64,000 nt of DNA from Cognatilysobacter xinjiangensis (GTDB lineage: Bacteria > Pseudomonadota > Gammaproteobacteria > Xanthomonadales > Xanthomonadaceae), in contig NZ_BMXY01000002.1 of the NCBI RefSeq assembly GCF_014651995.1, positions 124,001 to 188,000 on the forward strand. The letters are read 5' to 3'. Shown here one piece after another: positions 20,848 through 30,800 of the stretch. The notes beneath the pieces are model-generated. The model was not told the DNA's origin and searched no databases. It saw only the letters and a list, made by a program, of their open reading frames with translations. The position numbers and the translations under genes are program-made. Numbering within the stretch: position 1 is the first letter of the stretch; the number at the start of each line of letters is the position of its first letter.

Positions 20848-20866
20848 GCACGGCCCCACGCCGTGC
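20848..20866 (-). promoter_or_regulatory. Hairpin before the btuB ribosome-binding site, candidate riboswitch expression platform
   Basis: Seven-base arms GCACGGC and GCCGTGC with a 5-base loop lie directly upstream of the GGAG sequence of btuB and downstream of the cobalamin aptamer. An alternative pairing with the aptamer's 3' side could control access to the ribosome-binding site. No T-tract is present, so translational control is more likely than attenuation. Confidence 0.4.
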
Positions 20867-20944
20867 GTGAAAGGGAGTCGCGTGGAGAGGCACGAACGGA
20901 GCGACGGCGGGCGTCGAGCCGCCGCGACGCCCTCCGCATCGCAA

Positions 20945-21165
20945 CCAGTCGACTTCCAGGCCGGTCTCCGGGCTCGCGAGCTGGATGGCGATGCCATCCG
21001 TCCTTTGGCGCCTTCCCGTGACGTGGTCACAGTGGCCGATGCCGTGGAACGACTCGCTTACCGTTGCGGGGGCAGCGCCGGACTGGCGGATCGTGTCGAT
21101 CGCGCGTCACCGGCTTCCCGTTTCAACCCGGCGCCGGACGGCGGCGGGTCACCTGAAAGCGGCGT
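20945..21165 (-). promoter_or_regulatory. Cobalamin riboswitch
   Basis: Read on the minus strand, the leader of btuB carries the conserved elements of the B12 aptamer in the right order: GGTTGAAACGGGAA followed by GCCGGTGA (the GGGAANNNGGTGA element), GCTGCCCCCGCAACGGTAAG (the B12 box region), GGCCACTG, and finally AGCCCGGAGACCGGCC. It binds adenosylcobalamin-type ligands and represses btuB when B12 is plentiful. The boundaries are approximate to about 10 bases because the outer helix was judged by eye. A further hairpin just before btuB may be the expression platform. Confidence 0.93.
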
Positions 21166-21217
21166 GGAGTCTACGGGAAAGACGCAGCGCGTGCGTGGCC
21201 CGCGGCACGCGATGCGA

Positions 21218-21583
21218 TCAGAACGAGAGTTCGTTCCTTTCCTCGGAGGCCGCCGGGATGTCCTGCGCATCGCCCATGGTGAGCGTGACCGCCGACGCGG
21301 CGGGCATGCGGCGCGCCGACGGCAGCAGCGCGGCGCCGGCCTGCGCCTGCGCGGCGAGTTCGACGCGGCGGTCCATCGCGACCTGCTGCCAATGGCAGCC
21401 GAGCAGCGCGCCTTCCAGCGCGTAGAGCAGGTTGAGGCTGGGCTTGAAACCGGCGCGCTTGACGCGCAGGTAGGCGTCGACCGCGCCGATGGCGTTGACG
21501 TCGTCCCACGTGCGCAGGCCGACCTGTCGCAGCCACGCGGCCGACTTGCCGCCGATGTTGAGCAGTTTCGGCGCGTCGGTCAT
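21218..21583 (-). CDS. TfoX C-terminal domain protein
   Basis: A 121-residue protein whose N-terminal 85 residues match the TfoX/Sxy C-terminal domain: LLNIGGKSAAWLRQVGLRTW, IGAVDAYLRVKRAGFKPSLN and LYALEGALLGCHWQQV. In Sxy proteins this helix-hairpin-like domain accompanies an N-terminal domain involved in competence control. Stand-alone versions like this one are common and their role is not established. The last 35 residues are variable. The gene starts 4 bases after the stop of the sulfoxide reductase gene, so the two are cotranscribed. Confidence 0.88.
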   Translation of the reverse strand: MTDAPKLLNIGGKSAAWLRQVGLRTWDDVNAIGAVDAYLRVKRAGFKPSLNLLYALEGALLGCHWQQVAMDRRVELAAQAQAGAALLPSARRMPAASAVTLTMGDAQDIPAASEERNELSF

Positions 21584-21587
21584 GGCG

Positions 21588-22076
21588 TCAGGCCAGCGAA
21601 TCGACGAAGGCGCGCGCGATCGCCTCGAGGCCGCGCTGGTCGTCGGCATCGAAGCGGTCGGGCTCGGGGCTGTCGAGGTCGAACACGCCGATCAGCGAGC
21701 CGTCCTTCGCGATCAGCGGGATGACGACTTCGGAGCGCGAGGCCGAATCGCAGGCGATGTGGCCCGGGAACGCATGCACGTCGGGTACGCGCTGGGTCTC
21801 GCGCGTGGAGGCGGCGGCGCCGCAGACGCCCTTGTCGAGCGGAATGCGCACGCAGGCGGGCAGGCCCTGGAACGGCCCGACCACGAGCTCGGTGCCTTCG
21901 TAGAAATAGAAGCCGACCCAGTTGAGCGAGGGCAGGGCGTTGTAGACGAGCGCGGACAGGTTGGCCGCGTTGGCGATGCGGTCGCGCTCGCCGTGCAGCA
22001 GTCCGCGCGCCTGGTCGAGCAGTTGCGCGTACTGCTCGGGCTTGCTGCCGCTGAGCGTGGAGGCGGTAAAGGTCAT
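21588..22076 (-). CDS. Free methionine-(R)-sulfoxide reductase (GAF domain)
   Basis: A 162-residue single GAF-domain protein matching fRMsr (MsrC), which reduces free methionine-R-sulfoxide using thioredoxin. The three family cysteines are present: LPACVRIPL, DKGVCGAAAST (the resolving pair) and HIACDSASRSEVVIPL (catalytic). The substrate-pocket motif GFYFYEGTELVVGPFQG is also conserved, as is the C-terminal FDLDSPEPDRFD. First gene of a two-gene unit with the TfoX-domain gene, diverging from the RND efflux operon across a 226-base gap. Confidence 0.93.
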   Translation of the reverse strand: MTFTASTLSGSKPEQYAQLLDQARGLLHGERDRIANAANLSALVYNALPSLNWVGFYFYEGTELVVGPFQGLPACVRIPLDKGVCGAAASTRETQRVPDVHAFPGHIACDSASRSEVVIPLIAKDGSLIGVFDLDSPEPDRFDADDQRGLEAIARAFVDSLA

Positions 22077-22200
22077 GCGCCCAGTCTATGCGGCCCGCGC
22101 CCGGCCGGCCACGCCGCCTTCGTGCGTTCAAAACATCGTGCGACACAAGGTCATGAGCGGAACCGGCCGTATGTCGGCAGCGCAGCGGCGGTATGACTTC

Positions 22201-22234
22201 TTGCCCGGGAGCGCCGAGCGGCCATTGCTATACT
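22201..22234 (+). promoter_or_regulatory. Candidate promoter of the RND efflux operon
   Basis: A TATACT hexamer at 22229-22234 fits a sigma-70 -10 element about 68 bases before the adaptor ATG. The best -35-like sequence, TTGCCC at 22201, is too far away at 22 bases, so the promoter may need an activator or have a poor -35. No regulator gene of the TetR type is adjacent. Confidence 0.4.
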
Positions 22235-22302
22235 GGGCGGTGCATAAATTCCGGTGCGCGCATGCCGACCGTGCGGCGCCTTCCCCTTTTGGAGCTCCCA
22301 GA

Positions 22303-23475
22303 ATGTCCAACACGCGCAATTTCGCCGCGGCCGGTGTGCTGTTCCTCGCGCTGACCGCCTGCGGCCGCGGCGAGGGTCCGCAGCAAGGCATGGGCCCGGG
22401 CGGCGCGATGCCGCCGGCCGAGGTAGGCGTGATCACCGCGCAGCCGCAGGCCGTGCCGCTGAGCAAGGAGCTGGTCGGACGGCTCGCGCCGTTCCGCACC
22501 GCCGACGTGCGCGCCCGCGTGCCGGGCGTGGTGCAGCGCCGCGTGTACGAGGAAGGCGCCGACGTCCGCGAGGGCCAGGTGCTCTTCACCATCGACCCGG
22601 CCGAGCTGCAGGCGCAGACCGGCGCATCCCGTGCGGCGCTGGCGCAGGCTGAGGCGACCTACGCCAATGCCCGCGCCGCCGCCGACCGCGCGCGCCGCCT
22701 GGCGCCGTCGCAGTTCATCTCGCGCTCCGACCTCGACAACGCGCTCGCCGCCGAGCGCAGCGCCGCGGCCGCAGTGCAGCAGGCGCGCGCCGCGCTGTCG
22801 AGCTCAAGCATCAGCCTCGGCTATTCGACGGTGCGCGCACCGATCTCCGGCCGCGCGGGCCGTGCGCAGGTCACCGAGGGCGCGCTGGTCGGGCAGGGCA
22901 CCGCGACGCTGCTGACCACCATCGACCAGATCGACCCGCTGTACGCCAACTTCTCGATCTCCATCGCCGAGCTCGACCAGCTGCGCCGCGCGCAGAGCGA
23001 GGGCGAGCCCGGCGACCGCGACGTGCAGGTCGTGCTGCCCGACGGCACCGTCCATGCCGAGCGCGGCTCTCTGGACTTCGAGGGCAGCACCGTCGACCCG
23101 GCCACCGGCGCGGTGTCGATGCGCGCGCGCCTGGCCAATCCGGACCGCCGCCTGCTGCCGGGCACGTTCGTCACCGTGCGCGCCACGCTCGGCCTGCAGC
23201 GCAACGTGTTCCTGATCCCGCAGGCGGCCGTGCAGCGCGACGCGCAGAGCGCCTACGTGCTGGTGGTCGGCGCCGACAACAAGGTCGTGCGCAAGGACAT
23301 CACCGCCGACCGCGCTCAGGGCCCCAACTGGGTCGTCGAGAAGGGCCTCGCCCCGGGTGACCGCGTGATCGTCTCCGGCCTGCAGAAGGCCCAGCCGGGC
23401 GCGCCGGTGAAGGCGTCGGCTTGGCAGCCCGAGGCCGCGCCGGCCAAGGCGGCGGCTCCGGCCGCGAAGGGCTGA
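22303..23475 (+). CDS. RND efflux periplasmic adaptor lipoprotein (AcrA/MexA family)
   Basis: A 390-residue membrane-fusion protein with a lipoprotein signal (FLALTAC, lipobox LTAC with Cys18). The body follows the AcrA/MexA order: lipoyl halves (VPGVVQRRVYEEGADVREGQ), alpha hairpin (QTGASRAALAQAEATYANAR), IGYSTVRAPISGRAGRAQVT-like return strand, beta barrel and the C-terminal membrane-proximal domain. It begins at ATG 22303 where the lipobox falls at the right distance. It is followed after 5 bases by its inner-membrane pump. No outer-membrane factor gene is present, so a shared TolC is likely. Confidence 0.95.
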   Translation: MSNTRNFAAAGVLFLALTACGRGEGPQQGMGPGGAMPPAEVGVITAQPQAVPLSKELVGRLAPFRTADVRARVPGVVQRRVYEEGADVREGQVLFTIDPAELQAQTGASRAALAQAEATYANARAAADRARRLAPSQFISRSDLDNALAAERSAAAAVQQARAALSSSSISLGYSTVRAPISGRAGRAQVTEGALVGQGTATLLTTIDQIDPLYANFSISIAELDQLRRAQSEGEPGDRDVQVVLPDGTVHAERGSLDFEGSTVDPATGAVSMRARLANPDRRLLPGTFVTVRATLGLQRNVFLIPQAAVQRDAQSAYVLVVGADNKVVRKDITADRAQGPNWVVEKGLAPGDRVIVSGLQKAQPGAPVKASAWQPEAAPAKAAAPAAKG

Positions 23476-23480
23476 TCGCC

Positions 23481-26400
23481 ATGTCACGTTTCTTCATCAA
23501 CCACCCGGTCTTCGCCTGGGTCATCGCGATCCTGATCGTGCTGGGCGGCGTGCTGGCCACGCTCAACCTCGGCGTGGAGTCCTACCCGGACATCGCGCCG
23601 ACGCAGGTCACCGTCGCCGCGACCTACCCGGGCGCGAGCGCGGAGACCACCGAGCGCGCGGTCACGCAGGTCATCGAGCAGCAGATGACCGGCATCGACA
23701 ACCTCGACTACTTCAGCTCCTCGTCGAACGCGAGTGGCGGCGCGTCGGTGTCGCTGACGTTCAAGCCGGGCACCGACCCGGACATCGCTCAGGTGCAGGT
23801 GCAGAACAAGGTCGCGCTGGCGACACCGCGACTGCCTACCGAAGTGGTGCAGCAGGGCGTGGTCGTCGCGCGCGCGAACTCCGGCTTCCTGATGGTGGTG
23901 GCGCTGCGTTCGGAGAACCCCGCGATCGACCGCGACGCGCTGGGCGACCTGATCGGCTCGCGCGTGCTCGACCAGATCTCGCGCGTGCCGGGCGTGGGCA
24001 GCACCCAGCAGTTCGGCGGCGAGTACGCCATGAACATCTGGCTCAACCCGGAAAAGCTGCAGGGCTACGGGCTCTCGGCGAGCCAGGTGCTGCAGGCCGT
24101 GCGCGGCCAGAACGTGCAGTTCGCGGCCGGCAAGATCGGCGCGGCGCCGGCGCCGGAGAACCAGGCGTTCACCGCGACCGTTTCCGCCGAGGGGCGCTTC
24201 AGCACGCCCGAGCAGTTCGCCGACATCGTGCTGCGCGCCAACAGTGACGGCACCGTGGTGCGCCTGGGCGACGTGGCGCGCGTCGAGAAGGGCGCATCGG
24301 CCTACGGCTTCGACCTCAAGTGGAGCGGCACCACCGCGAGCGGCTTCGCCGTCCAGCTGGCGCCGGGCGCGAACGCACTGGGCGTCGCCGAAGCGGTGCG
24401 CAAGCGCATGGACGAGTTGCAGCAGACGTTCCCGCAGGGCGTCACCTGGTTCTCGCCCTACGACAGCTCGACGTTCGTGAAGATCTCGGTCGAGGAAGTG
24501 GTCAAGACGCTGATCGAAGCGATCGTGCTCGTCTTCCTGGTGATGCTGATCTTCCTGCAGAACTTCCGCGCCACGCTGATCCCGACGCTGGTGATCCCGG
24601 TCGCGCTGCTGGGCACGTTCCTCGGCATGTACATCATCGGCTTCACGATCAACCAGCTCAGCCTGTTCGGCATGGTGCTGGCGATCGGCATCGTGGTCGA
24701 CGACGCGATCGTGGTGATCGAGAACGTCGAGCGGATCATGACCGAGGAGGGCCTGTCGCCGAAGGAGGCGACCCGCAAGGCGATGGGCCAGATCAGCGGC
24801 GCGGTCATCGCGATCACCGTGGTGCTGGCGGCGGTGTTCGTCCCCAGTGCGTTCCAGGCCGGCAGCGCCGGCGAGATCTACAAGCAGTTCGCGATCACCA
24901 TCGCGATGGCGATGGGCTTCTCGGCGTTCCTCGCGCTGGGCTTCACGCCGGCGCTGTGCGCGACGCTGCTCAAGCCGACCCAGCATCACAAGTCCAACTT
25001 CGTGTTCCGCGGCTTCAACAAGGTCTACGACCGCGTCAGCCGTACCTACGTCGGCCACGTCGGCAGCGCGATCTCGCATGCGCCGCGCTGGATGGCGGTG
25101 TTCGTCGGTCTGGCGCTGCTCTGCGGCTTCCTGTTCACGCGCATGCCGGGCAGCTTCCTGCCCGAGGAAGACCAGGGCTATGCGCTGGCCATCGTGCAGC
25201 TGCCGCCGGGCGCCACGCTCAACCGGACGCAGCGCGTGTTCGAGGACGTGCGCGCCACGCTGGAGAAGCAGCCGGGCTACGAGGGCATGATGCAGGTCGC
25301 CGGCTTCAGCTTCGTCGGCCAGGGCGAGAACGTCGGCATGGCGTTCATCAAGCTCAAGCCCTGGGACGAGCGCGAGGTCGACGCGCCGACGTTCATCCAG
25401 AACGCGAACATGCAGTTGGCGGGCATCCGCGACGCGCAGATCTTCGTGATCAACCTGCCGACGGTGCAGGGCCTGGGCGCGTTCGGCGGCTTCGACATGT
25501 ACCTGCAGGACCGCAGCGGCGCCGGCCGCGAGGCACTGACCAACGCCCGCAACATGCTGCTGGGCAAGGCCGCGCAGAACCCGGCGTTGATGGGCGTGCG
25601 CCCGAACACGCTGGAGGACTCGCCGCAGTTGCGCCTCGATGTCGACCGCGTGCAGGCCCAAGCGATGGGCCTGTCGGTCAACGACATCTACAGCGCGATC
25701 CAGCTGCTGTTGGCGCCGGTGTACGTCAACGACTTCGTCGACCAGGGGCGCGTCAAGCGCGTCAACATGCAGGCCGAGGGCGAATACCGCGCCGGCCCTG
25801 AGGCGCTGGGCCGGCTGTACACGCCGAGCACCATGCCGGCGGCCGACGGCTCGCAGTCCGCGGTGCCGCCGATGATCCCGCTGTCGAATGTGGTCAAGGG
25901 CCACTGGATCACCGCGCCGCCGTCGCTGACGCGCTACAACGGTTACGCGGCGGTGGAGATCGTGGGTTCGCAGGCGCCGGGCCACAGCTCGGGCGAGGCG
26001 ATGGCGGCGATCAGCGACATCGCCGGCGAGCTGCCCGAGGGCATCGGCTTCGACTGGACCGGGCAGAGCTACCAGGAAATCCTGTCGGGCAACCAGGCCA
26101 CCATGCTGATGGTGCTCTCGATCCTGGTGGTGTTCCTCTGCCTGGCCGCCCTGTACGAGAGCTGGTCGGTGCCTGTGGCGGTGCTGCTGGTGGTGCCGCT
26201 GGGCGTGCTGGGCGCGGTGATCTTCTCGTTGCTGCGCGGCCTGCCGAACGACATCTACTTCAAGATCGGCCTGATCACGGTGATCGGCCTCGCGGCCAAG
26301 AACGCGATCCTGATCATCGAGTTCGCGATCGCCGAACGGCAGGCCGGCAAGACGCTGCGCGAGGCCGTGACCGAGGCCGCGAAGCTGCGACTTCGTCCGA

Positions 26401-26642
26401 TCCTGATGACGTCGTTCGCCTTCATCATGGGCGTGCTGCCGCTGGCGATCTCCAGCGGCGCGGGCGCCAACGCGCGCCACGCGATTGGCACCGGCGTCAT
26501 CGGCGGCATGCTGTTCGCGACCTTCCTCGGCCTGCTGCTGATCCCGGTCTTCTACGTGATCGTGCGGCGCCTGCTCGGCGACAAGATGGACGAGCCGCCG
26601 AAGACGGACGCGAGCGACGCGCACCACCCCATCCCGCTCTGA
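23481..26642 (+). CDS. RND multidrug efflux transporter, inner-membrane subunit (HAE-1, AcrB/MexB family)
   Basis: A 1053-residue proton-driven pump of full family length. It starts MSRFFINHPVFAWVIAILIV and shows the porter-domain text (YPGASAETTERAVTQVIEQQ, NLDYFSSSSN), the proton-relay Asp pair in TM4 (IGIVVDDAIVVIENVERIM) and the conserved TM10-12 segment (LAAKNAILIIEFAIAE). It probably exports a range of hydrophobic antibiotics and biocides together with the lipoprotein adaptor 5 bases upstream. A strong terminator follows 20 bases after the stop. The operon has only these two genes. Confidence 0.96.
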   Translation: MSRFFINHPVFAWVIAILIVLGGVLATLNLGVESYPDIAPTQVTVAATYPGASAETTERAVTQVIEQQMTGIDNLDYFSSSSNASGGASVSLTFKPGTDPDIAQVQVQNKVALATPRLPTEVVQQGVVVARANSGFLMVVALRSENPAIDRDALGDLIGSRVLDQISRVPGVGSTQQFGGEYAMNIWLNPEKLQGYGLSASQVLQAVRGQNVQFAAGKIGAAPAPENQAFTATVSAEGRFSTPEQFADIVLRANSDGTVVRLGDVARVEKGASAYGFDLKWSGTTASGFAVQLAPGANALGVAEAVRKRMDELQQTFPQGVTWFSPYDSSTFVKISVEEVVKTLIEAIVLVFLVMLIFLQNFRATLIPTLVIPVALLGTFLGMYIIGFTINQLSLFGMVLAIGIVVDDAIVVIENVERIMTEEGLSPKEATRKAMGQISGAVIAITVVLAAVFVPSAFQAGSAGEIYKQFAITIAMAMGFSAFLALGFTPALCATLLKPTQHHKSNFVFRGFNKVYDRVSRTYVGHVGSAISHAPRWMAVFVGLALLCGFLFTRMPGSFLPEEDQGYALAIVQLPPGATLNRTQRVFEDVRATLEKQPGYEGMMQVAGFSFVGQGENVGMAFIKLKPWDEREVDAPTFIQNANMQLAGIRDAQIFVINLPTVQGLGAFGGFDMYLQDRSGAGREALTNARNMLLGKAAQNPALMGVRPNTLEDSPQLRLDVDRVQAQAMGLSVNDIYSAIQLLLAPVYVNDFVDQGRVKRVNMQAEGEYRAGPEALGRLYTPSTMPAADGSQSAVPPMIPLSNVVKGHWITAPPSLTRYNGYAAVEIVGSQAPGHSSGEAMAAISDIAGELPEGIGFDWTGQSYQEILSGNQATMLMVLSILVVFLCLAALYESWSVPVAVLLVVPLGVLGAVIFSLLRGLPNDIYFKIGLITVIGLAAKNAILIIEFAIAERQAGKTLREAVTEAAKLRLRPILMTSFAFIMGVLPLAISSGAGANARHAIGTGVIGGMLFATFLGLLLIPVFYVIVRRLLGDKMDEPPKTDASDAHHPIPL

Positions 26643-26661
26643 CGCCCCCACGTCCGGGATC

Positions 26662-26695
26662 GAAGCCCCCGCCATCGGCGGGGGCTTCTTCTTTT
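26662..26695 (+). terminator. Rho-independent terminator of the RND operon
   Basis: Perfect 12-base arms (GAAGCCCCCGCC and GGCGGGGGCTTC) with a 3-base loop, followed on the plus strand by a T-rich tract TTCTTTT. Confidence 0.92.
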
Positions 26696-26745
26696 GCGCG
26701 ACGCGACAGCAGCGCGAGCTTCGATGCGCACTCGCGCGCAGGCAC

Positions 26746-26776
26746 AAAAAAACCCGGCAGCGCGGGCTGCCGGGTT
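26746..26776 (-). terminator. Rho-independent terminator of the phasin gene
   Basis: Read on the minus strand: an 11-base stem (CCCGGCAGC core) with a GC-rich 4-base loop followed by seven T residues, about 30 bases after the phasin stop codon. Confidence 0.93.
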
Positions 26777-26805
26777 CGGTTCCAGTCGGAACTGGAGAGA
26801 GAAAC

Positions 26806-27252
26806 TTACTTCGCGGCCTTGCCGGTGGCCACGTTCGCGGCCTGCTCGGCAGCGCCCTTGGCGGCCTGCGTGAACTGCTCCTGCGCCTGCTTGACGGTGT
26901 CGTTCGCGCTGCGCGCGGCGGCGTCGAACTGGCCCTTGGCGATCTGCGCGACCGACTCCTGCACCTTGGCGATGCGGCCGAGCACGTCTTGGCCCGTGGT
27001 CAGCGTGCGCTCGATGTTCTCGCGGGCGACCTGCGCGCCACGCGGCAGCAGGTTCTTGGCGCCGTCGAGGTCGCGGACCTGCGCGGCTTCGCCGAGGAAG
27101 GCGAAGGTGGCGGAGCTGCGCTCCTCGATCGCGGCCAGCTGCAGGCCGACGATGGCCTCGGCGCTTTCGAGGGTAAGGCGGTTGATGCGGGCGGCCGTGT
27201 CGGCGAACTGACGGGTGGCCGCGGCGAACTGCTCGTTGAACTGTGCGTACAT
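26806..27252 (-). CDS. Phasin family protein
   Basis: A 148-residue helical protein starting MYAQFNEQFAAATRQFADTA, the typical beginning of the phasin_2 family. Long amphipathic helices follow (RINRLTLESAEAIVGLQLAA, ATFAFLGEAAQVRDLDGAKN, VARENIERTLTTGQDVLG) and an alanine/lysine-rich tail reminiscent of PhaF-like C-termini. Phasins coat polyhydroxyalkanoate granules, but no pha genes occur in the window and many xanthomonads keep phasin-like proteins without PHA, so a general chaperone or stress role is possible. It stands alone with its own terminator. Confidence 0.9.
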   Translation of the reverse strand: MYAQFNEQFAAATRQFADTAARINRLTLESAEAIVGLQLAAIEERSSATFAFLGEAAQVRDLDGAKNLLPRGAQVARENIERTLTTGQDVLGRIAKVQESVAQIAKGQFDAAARSANDTVKQAQEQFTQAAKGAAEQAANVATGKAAK

Positions 27253-27428
27253 GGCGGGGCTCCTGGGCCGGATGGCCGTAACCGCGTGGATGGTGCAACG
27301 CAGCATATGCCTGTCGATGGTGCGGTGCAACAACCGCTCGTCGGCCGTTGGGAGCGCCTCAGGTAGGTGAGCGGCCGTACGCAAGCTCCTGATCCGCCTG
27401 GTTTTTATGGCCGCTTGCCGGTTAGGGG

Positions 27429-27785
27429 TCAGGGGCCGCGGTAGCGGCAGCCGGAGGTGCAGGTCTCGTGGACGACGACTTCGGACAGCTGCGGCAGCGC
27501 CGGCTTCAGGCGTTCCCAGATCCAGATCGAAAGGCGCTCGCTGGTCGGGTTCTCCAGCCCCTCGATGTCGTTGAGGTAGTGGTGGTCGAGCCGGTCGTAG
27601 AGCGGGCGGAACGCCGCCTTGAGGTCGCCGAAATCCATGATCCAGCCGGTTTCGGGGCCGGGCTCGCCGCTGACGTGGATCTCGATACGGAACGAATGCC
27701 CGTGCAGCCTCGAGCACTTGTGGCCCGGCGGTACGTTCGGCAGGCGATGCGCCGCCTCGAGGGTGAAAACCTTGAAGATGTCCAT
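27429..27785 (-). CDS. queD: 6-carboxy-5,6,7,8-tetrahydropterin synthase
   Basis: A 118-residue QueD homologue, which converts dihydroneopterin triphosphate to 6-carboxytetrahydropterin in the pathway to queuosine. The zinc-binding His residues are in TLEAAHRLP and [10 protein letters not shown], the catalytic Cys is in KCSRLHGHS, and the Asp-His relay is in [29 protein letters not shown] carries the conserved Pro-Thr-x-Glu. Full length for the family. Single gene, diverging from the hybrid kinase across a 99-base gap. No queE or queC is visible here. Confidence 0.95.
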   Translation of the reverse strand: MDIFKVFTLEAAHRLPNVPPGHKCSRLHGHSFRIEIHVSGEPGPETGWIMDFGDLKAAFRPLYDRLDHHYLNDIEGLENPTSERLSIWIWERLKPALPQLSEVVVHETCTSGCRYRGP

Positions 27786-27884
27786 CGGTCACATTCTAAA
27801 GCTGCGCAGTCGCGCCGACTTTGCGTGCTTGCGGGCGCTGCGCGTCTGCTACCGTAATTCGATCCTCGCTTCGGGCGGCTCCAC

Positions 27885-30800
27885 GTGGCCGAAAGTTCCG
27901 CGCCGATCGCCGTGTCGTCGACCGTGCCCGCGGCGGGCGCGCGGCAGGCGAGGCGCGCCTTGGCCGTCACGCTCGCGCTGACCATCGCCTATGCGCTGCT
28001 GGCGGCGTTCGGGCTGCGCTGGGCGCTGGCGCAGGGGATCGCCTCGCCGACCTGGCCGGCCGCGGGCGTGGCCCTCGCCGTGCTGGTGATGGCCGGGCCG
28101 CGGCATGCGCCGGCCATCGTGCTGGGCTACGTGCTGGCGGCGCTGTTCGGCGGGTCGCCGCAGCCCTCGTGGGTCATCGCGACCGTGGCCGTCGGCAACA
28201 TGCTCTCGGCGCTGGGCGCGTGGTGGGTGCTGCGACGCCTGCACTTCGCCCCGCGCTTCGAGGCGTTCCGCGATTTCGTCGTGTTCGTCGGCGCGGCGAC
28301 GCTGGCCTCGACGATCGCCTCGACGATCGGCGCCGTCGCCATCGGCCTCGCGTCCCCGGCCGGCACGCCGTCGGTGCTGATGTGGGCGCACTGGTTCCTC
28401 GGCGACTTCACCGGCGTGCTGGTCGTCGGCACGCTCGTGCTCGCCTGGGCCAATGCCGGCTGGCAGCGGCCGTTGCGCTGGTGGTTCGAGCTCACCGCGT
28501 GCCTCGCCACGCTCGGGCTGATCTGCAGCCACGTGTTCCTCGGCAACGGCGTGCGCGCCTACACCTTCCTCATCTTCATGCCGCTGATCTGGGCCGCGCT
28601 CTCGCTGCGCCTTCGCGGTGCGACGGTCGCCTGCCTCGTGACCGCCGCCTTCGGCGTGGCCGGCACCACGCTCGGGCTCGGCCAGTTCGGCGGCCTCGGG
28701 CTGCACGCGCGCTACATCGACCTGCAGATGTTCGTCGCCGTCAGCACCGTGGCGACGCTGGTGCTCGCGGTGGTGGCCGACGAGCGCCGTGCGCAGCGCG
28801 CACTGATGGCGAGCGAGGCACGCCTGCGCCTCGCGTTGGAGGCGTCCGACACGGGCCTGTGGAAATTCGACCTGCGCAGCGACGCGCTGACCTTCTCGCC
28901 CGAATGCTGGCGCATCACCGGCCTCGACACGCGCCTCGTCGAGGCCACGCGCGAGGGCATCCGGCGCCTGCTGCATCCCGATGACGCCGACCACGTGCGA
29001 CAGGCATTCCTCGACGCGCTCGCGCACCACAGCCTGTTCGAGAGCGAGTTCCGCATCATCCGTCCCGACGGCGTGTTGTGGTTGCAGGCGCGCGGGCGCG
29101 CCTCGTTCGACGACGATGGCCGGCCGAAGACGATGCTCGGCACGATCACCGACGTCACCGCGCATCGCCGCGACGAGCGACGCCTCGCCGAGCAGGCGCG
29201 GCTGCTCGACCTCACCAGCGATGCCATCCTGATCCGCGACCTCGACGGCCGCATCACCTACTGGAACGACGGTTCGGTACGGCTGTACGGCTACACGCGC
29301 GAGCAGGCGGTCGGCCGCGACGCCGCGGAGCTGCTGGGCACGCGTGCGCCGCTGACGCCGCGCGAACTCGACGCGCTGCTGCTCCGCGACGAACGCTGGG
29401 AGGGCGAGGTCGTCGACCGCCGCCAGGATGGCGAGGCGCGCATCATCCAGTCGCGCTGGGTGCTCACGCGCGACGCCGCCGGCGAGCCGCATTCGGTGAT
29501 GCAGACGCATACCGACATCACCGACCGCAAGCGCGCCGAGCGCGCCGCCGCGGTGCTTGCCGAACTCGACCAGTGCATCGCCCGCGCCGCGGGCGCCGAC
29601 GAGGTCGCGGAGACGGGTCTCGCACTGCTGGGCCGACATCTGGGTCTGCAGCGCTGCGTGCTGTCGGACATCGACACCGAGCAGGCGCGTGTCCGCAGGC
29701 TGCACGAATGGACGGACGGCGCGCCGCGCGGCGGGGGCGGCCACGACGCGCGCGAATTCTTCTCCAGCGAATTCGGCATCCTGCTCGCCAATGGCGAGGC
29801 GGTGGCGATCCGCGACCTGCGCAACGATCCGCTCGCCGCGCCCGCGGTCGTCGCGCAACTGCCGCCGGGCATGCTTGCGCTGGCGGCCATGCCCTACGTC
29901 ATCGAAGGCCGCTTCGCCGGCTTCCTGCTGGTGGGGGGCGCCGCGCCACGCGACTGGCGCAGTGACGAGGTGCAATTGCTGCGCGAGGTCGTCGCGCGAC
30001 TGTGGCCGGCGATCGAGCGTGCCCGTTCGATCGCCGCGCTGCGCGAATCGGAAGTGCGCTTCCGGCAACTGGCCGACACCGCGCCGATCATGATCTGGGT
30101 GGGCGAGGCCGACGGGCGCTGCAGCTACGTGAGCCGGCGCTGGACCGAGTTCACCGGCCGCCTGCCGGAAGCCGAACTCGGCGAAGGCTGGAAGGACGTC
30201 ATGCATCCCGACGACGTGCCGGCCTACATGGCGGGTTTCGAGGAGGCGGCGCGCGAGCAGCGGCCCTTCGCCTGGGAATACCGTGGCCTGCGCTGGGACG
30301 GCGCCTGGCGCTGGCTGCATGTCACCGCGCGGCCGCGCTTCGGCGCCGGCAGCGAGTTCCTCGGCTACATCGGCGCGGTGATGGACGTCACCGAGCGCCG
30401 CGAGGCGGAGGAAGCGCTGCGCGAAGCCGATCGTCGCAAGGACGAATTCCTCGCCACGCTCGCGCACGAACTGCGCAACCCGCTGTCGCCGATCCGCACC
30501 GGCCTGCACGTGCTCAACCTGACCGACGACGCGGAGACCGCGCGCCGCACGCGGCAGATGATGGAGCGCCAGCTCGGGCACATGGTGCGGCTGATCGACG
30601 ACCTGCTCGACGTGTCGCGCATCACCAGCGGCAAGGTGGTGCTGCAGCGCGACCGCATCTCGCTGCAGGACGCGGCGCTCGCCGCCATCGAATCGGCGCG
30701 ACCGGTGGTCGAATCCGCGCGCCATCGCCTCACGGTCGAGCTGCCGGAGGCGCCGCTGTGGATCGACGCCGATCCCACGCGCATCGCCCAGGTGATGGGC

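Noticed and set aside
23484-26747. Minus-strand open frame of 1087 codons opposite the RND pump
   Set aside because: Exact shadow of the AcrB-type gene; low complexity and no ribosome-binding site.
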